Of a stretch of DNA of 64,000 nt, positions 60,201 through 64,000 are shown piece by piece. The stretch comes from Spisula solida (taxonomy: Eukaryota > Mollusca > Bivalvia > Venerida > Mactridae). The position numbers and the translations under genes were made by a program. The notes under the pieces were generated by a model. That model had not been told where the DNA came from. It worked only from the letters and a program-made list of their open reading frames with translations, and did not search any database. The first letter of the stretch is position 1; each line of letters opens with the position of its first letter. Where the stretch lies: positions 19,040,501 to 19,104,500 of the forward strand of contig OX365945.1 of assembly GCA_947247005.1 (NCBI GenBank), written 5' to 3'.

Positions 60201-63200
60201 AGACGCAAGTAGCAATTTGAAAGCAGTTTTAAAGCTCATCCACGAACTAGTACATGTAGCTATGACACAAACATTTAGGCAAATAGCTCTCCGAATCAAT
60301 AGCTTGATGTCCTGAAGTATGAAGACCGCGTAACAAGCTATGGAAACATTATTCGTAGGTATTACAAATACAGAGATATCGATCTAGTTTACTAATATTT
60401 AAAGTATGCTACGAATATATGTACGCATCAACATTAATGCCATCATTATGCTTGTATCTATGGCGTAATCCTATTTGAACCCGTAGCTTTTCATCAGTTG
60501 TGTATCAATGGCGTATATGACCATCATACTAGTTAAGCAATACATTACTTAAAACACTTAGTTTAGTAAATCATATGTTTTGTTATTTAACCTTCGAAAA
60601 AGCACATGACAATTTGCATGTTTGATTGACTGATGTGGCAGGCTGTCGGAGTAGAATTGTGTTTACTTTGCACTTTCATCAGACTGTTAATTTTTAAGCA
60701 TCGTTGTGCTCTGCTGTTTTCGTCGAGTGGTGATTTACCTGTCTGCTTCATTATTATCCTTTTGAAAGTCGATTAATAAACTTCACAATTTGATTATACG
60801 GGTGAACAGCAATCGATACAGTACTATATACGTTGATAAAATGTTAAAAACGTATGGTCTTGTGTAACAATACGGATCTCAGTCTAGTATTCTAGAAGTA
60901 TTTGTGTTTAACTGAGAACCCTAGATAGAAGCTGCAGATTCACATTATCACTTTATGCATGTTAGCAATATCCCTTCTGATCCTAAATATAATTCCCCGA
61001 GTCCTTGATTAATATGTCAGGCACCAAACTCTTACATATTTCAAGACGTACATAGGTACATGTATGTATGATCTTGCCCTAAAGGAACTATTAGCTTTTC
61101 CATAATTGAAGCAAACAATCCTAACAATTCAGGAAATACGTCATGAAAGTCATTCATCAGAGCTGCTTTATTATATTTAGATTGTACGAAAGGGGGATCA
61201 GAAAATCATAAATGCACAAAGGTTATCGAGGCCAAATTACCTCATTACCCTAGATGTTGACGAACTATCGGTATCGCAATTGTTTGGTGTAACATGACTT
61301 TCTTGATATTCATTAGCTTTTGATTTAATCCTCATTTCCATAGATTAAACAAGTTACACATTTGATATTTCATTTCACGTTTTTGTGTTTCAGGCAGGCT
61401 GATGAGGCATAAAATGTTTCTTTTTTAACTTACCAAGATACCAAGAGTGCTATGTCGTCACGAGGATAATATATGTCTCTGAACAACATCTCCTTGATCA
61501 ATCAAATGTGAAATGTAGATATTTAATCCATGTTTCATTAGACCGCATGGTACATATTTACCGGTTGTCTCTGCAGATATTCCACTAACGTCGTTCAACA
61601 CATTGTACAGTCACATTAATCCCTACTGGCAGTCTGTCTAAAACAGTAAATATAACTCAGTGGTCGTTTCCCTACTAGCACCAGTTCGTCTTATTTGCAA
61701 ACTCGTATCATAATAAGGGCATTGTGGAATGTTCTTTAGAATGGATTTGAATATGTCTTCATGAATTTCGGAAGATACAGACATTTGAATCATGATATGA
61801 TAGATAATTTTGAATAGAGTGCATACTAGTTTAAAAGACAAATGGTGGTATGGGGCAAGATGTTCCAAATAATAAAAAAAAACTAAACGTATCATGAGGA
61901 ACAAATGCTGACGAACTGAAACACCCTGAAGGCATGTCGAAGGCATATACTAAATTGATGTATACACCATGAACAATAAAATCTACATGATCTGTTGTTC
62001 TGTCTAATTTAGACCTGACATGTATCAACAATTCTACAGCTATGACGTTCACGACTGTCACAATTACTTACTAATTTACAAGAAATGAATTTCTCTTAAT
62101 AAAAACGAACTTTTTTAAACACTCTTCTTTCCATATGGATTTACACCAGACACACGCAGTTACATCAAGCAATCGGAGCTGTGATGCATCTGTGGCTACA
62201 CGTACAAGGGTTGTTCAAAATTGGAATATAGTGAAACAATTAACTGTACAATAAAGTTCATTGGATTAGCTTTAAATTGATATCTCACATTCTAAAATCC
62301 GTATTGTGCTACTGTATCTTTTAAGCAATAGGTCGATTAGCTCTGTCTACTTATGCTCAACTGATTGGGAAAATGTCACTTTTCTCTGCCCAAATTCGGC
62401 CACATTTAAGAATCATCGTTTTCTTAATGTGGGAACAAATACCACATTCAAATTATATTGTATGGTAAAATGGTGTAATGTAATGTATTATTCATCAACT
62501 GGTTTATAGTTTAAAAAATTTAAAAGTGTTGTAATTATTCAAAAACGAACCTCATGCACATCATCCAAATACCGCAGCATAATAGAAAAGGGTTGCAAGA
62601 ATCAAATAATGTTTGAAAACTGGTGGAAGGTTTATACTTAGGCAAGTATCTCAATGTGTTGGCACATCATTTGATACCTCTATCTGCTTTGAGACGCCTG
62701 CAAACTGTCCAAAATAGTTAAAACCATTTTCTAAATAAACAGTCGAGCGTTTGCAACTGTAACGACCAAAAACAAGACATGGGTTCATTTTGTCACCCAG
62801 GCGACAGATCCATGAACAAAAATTGGGCCAGCAAAAACAGAATAAAAGTGTGCATTGCAAAACGCACCACGGGCGCCAGTAGAAATCTACACCTTTTTCT
62901 ATATTAACCATAATTTTACCAATTTGACAATGGGTAAATGTCAAGTTTATCAAAGGTAAATTCCTTCAGAAATGGTAGAAACACTCCAAAAATAGCTACC
63001 TAGCCACATGTTTGAAGGATGGTGCCGTTGTACAGCACTGAGCATCAACATGCACTAGCCATTAACGCAAATTTCTGAGAAGCGTAAAGGTTCTTGAGCT
63101 TTCCGACCATTCTTTATTTGTTAATCATTGTCACTCGTTGCCCTTATTTGTTTCCACGACTCTTAAAATGCATTTTCTGAAAAAATATCAGGTACGTTCA

Positions 63201-64000
63201 GATCTCTGTTTTGCTCTAGTTCAGTTTATGCACAGTGTACCTGGTATGAAAATACAATCGCATATTGATTATCTAATTGAAATTTTACACATATATCGGA
63301 GATGAATACTGCAAATAATCATAAGCTTGTTTTATTAAAATATTTGAAGGATGCATTTTTATAGGCTTAGTTGCATTCCAATTTCGTTGTCAATTAATAC
63401 AAACTTGCATGAAACTCGTTCAGGAAATACTATCAAGCTCGACAGAGGCTCCGGAACTCGTTTGGTACATGTATAAGTTTATTTCAATTGACAACTCGTG
63501 ATAAGCCACAGTGACACAATGATACATTCGTAGACATATGTACTAGTCCGCTGTTCAATGGCCAGGTCTAGAGATAAACATAACAAACATAGAACATACT
63601 GTCCAGAATGTAATTTCAAAGAGTGACATGTAGTCACGTAATATGATTGAATAAAGAAATTGAGCGATATACGTATATCAAACTCATAGGTGCACCCAAC
63701 ACGCAATAAGTTCCATTGTGATATCTCATTCCGATCTTGTCTTATCCATCAAAAACAAATTATTTTCTCTATAGCTTACACATATACAAAACAACAAAGG
63801 GCCATAAATCTGTCAGAATCGGCACACATCATGACTTTATCTAGATTATACAAGATATTGGTAACAACGTTCAAACTATTGCACATGTTTGCAAAAAGCA
63901 GACGAACAAGGAACACATACGACAAATAACGTATTCGGTGACTGAGCATGTAGCATACACCAATGTCGTAAGTGACTATACGAGCACTGCTTTATAGCGA
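56934..64000 (+). repeat. Young segmental duplication, copy 2 (runs off the window)
   Basis: Partner of 44,521-56,390. It starts with the last 330 bp of the TIR element whose full form is at 43,938-44,850, and still matches copy 1 at the window edge. It has clean empty sites for FB2 (61,340-61,342) and the SINE (62,010-62,015). About 125 bp at 60,915-61,045 is absent from copy 1. Confidence 0.9.

Noticed and set aside
44521..64000. The two duplication copies as an assembly artefact
   Set aside because: They differ by many substitutions and several indels, including two transposon insertions with proper target duplications, which a haplotype or assembly duplicate would not readily give; allelic origin is not fully excluded.

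Overview
This is a 64 kb stretch of AT-rich, repeat-laden eukaryotic DNA in which I find no convincing host gene. There are no operons, Shine-Dalgarno starts or bacterial gene spacing. Open frames are short apart from those lying inside minisatellites. Several eukaryotic transposon types can be recognised: Tc1 and other TA-target mariner-like elements, a hAT-like MITE, foldback elements, and a tRNA-derived SINE with a LINE-like 3' tail. I infer a marine invertebrate, perhaps a mollusc (a motif GGGGAGGTAACTC near 13,680 resembles one I associate with molluscan repeats), but the species cannot be read from the sequence.

Layout. (1) 1-7,560 and 25,380-34,510 are diverged copies of one large ancestral block; the tail of the block recurs near 53,160-56,570 and 61,343-64,000. 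(2) 8,150-8,650 holds a dispersed repeat with an expanded 45-bp minisatellite; relatives lie at 847, 16,296 and 31,805. (3) 10,256-13,080 carries two neighbouring, decayed Tc1-like elements. (4) 13,081-25,370 is mostly anonymous AT-rich DNA with a small MITE (15,015), a 28-bp satellite (18,377), a GTGCGCT/TATA promoter-like cluster (20,450) and a 120-bp direct repeat (23,008/23,799). (5) 37,906-42,551 is a 4.6 kb foldback element (called FB1 here), followed by a 0.7 kb palindrome (42,881-43,595) and a 0.9 kb TA-flanked TIR element (43,938-44,850). (6) A young segmental duplication begins inside that last element: 44,521-56,390 pairs with 56,934-64,000. Its first copy alone carries a second giant foldback (FB2, 48,739-53,155) and a SINE (53,861-54,302); the second copy preserves both empty sites.

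The most interesting content is the FB1/FB2 pair. Both begin and end with TAGTCC, are flanked by a 3-bp TAT/ATA duplication, and have long inverted arms built from tandem monomers (about 171 bp in FB2, about 370 bp in FB1). Both enclose a 2.5-2.8 kb core of 42-bp (14-codon) repeats. The two cores can be read in the same phase as related 14-residue units, P-[IL]-G-P-x-M-[ST]-[VA]-H in best form, which suggests one family with a fast-changing repeat core. I see no transposase in either, so they look non-autonomous. Whether the 14-residue frame was ever translated is unproven, and some of the evidence argues against it.
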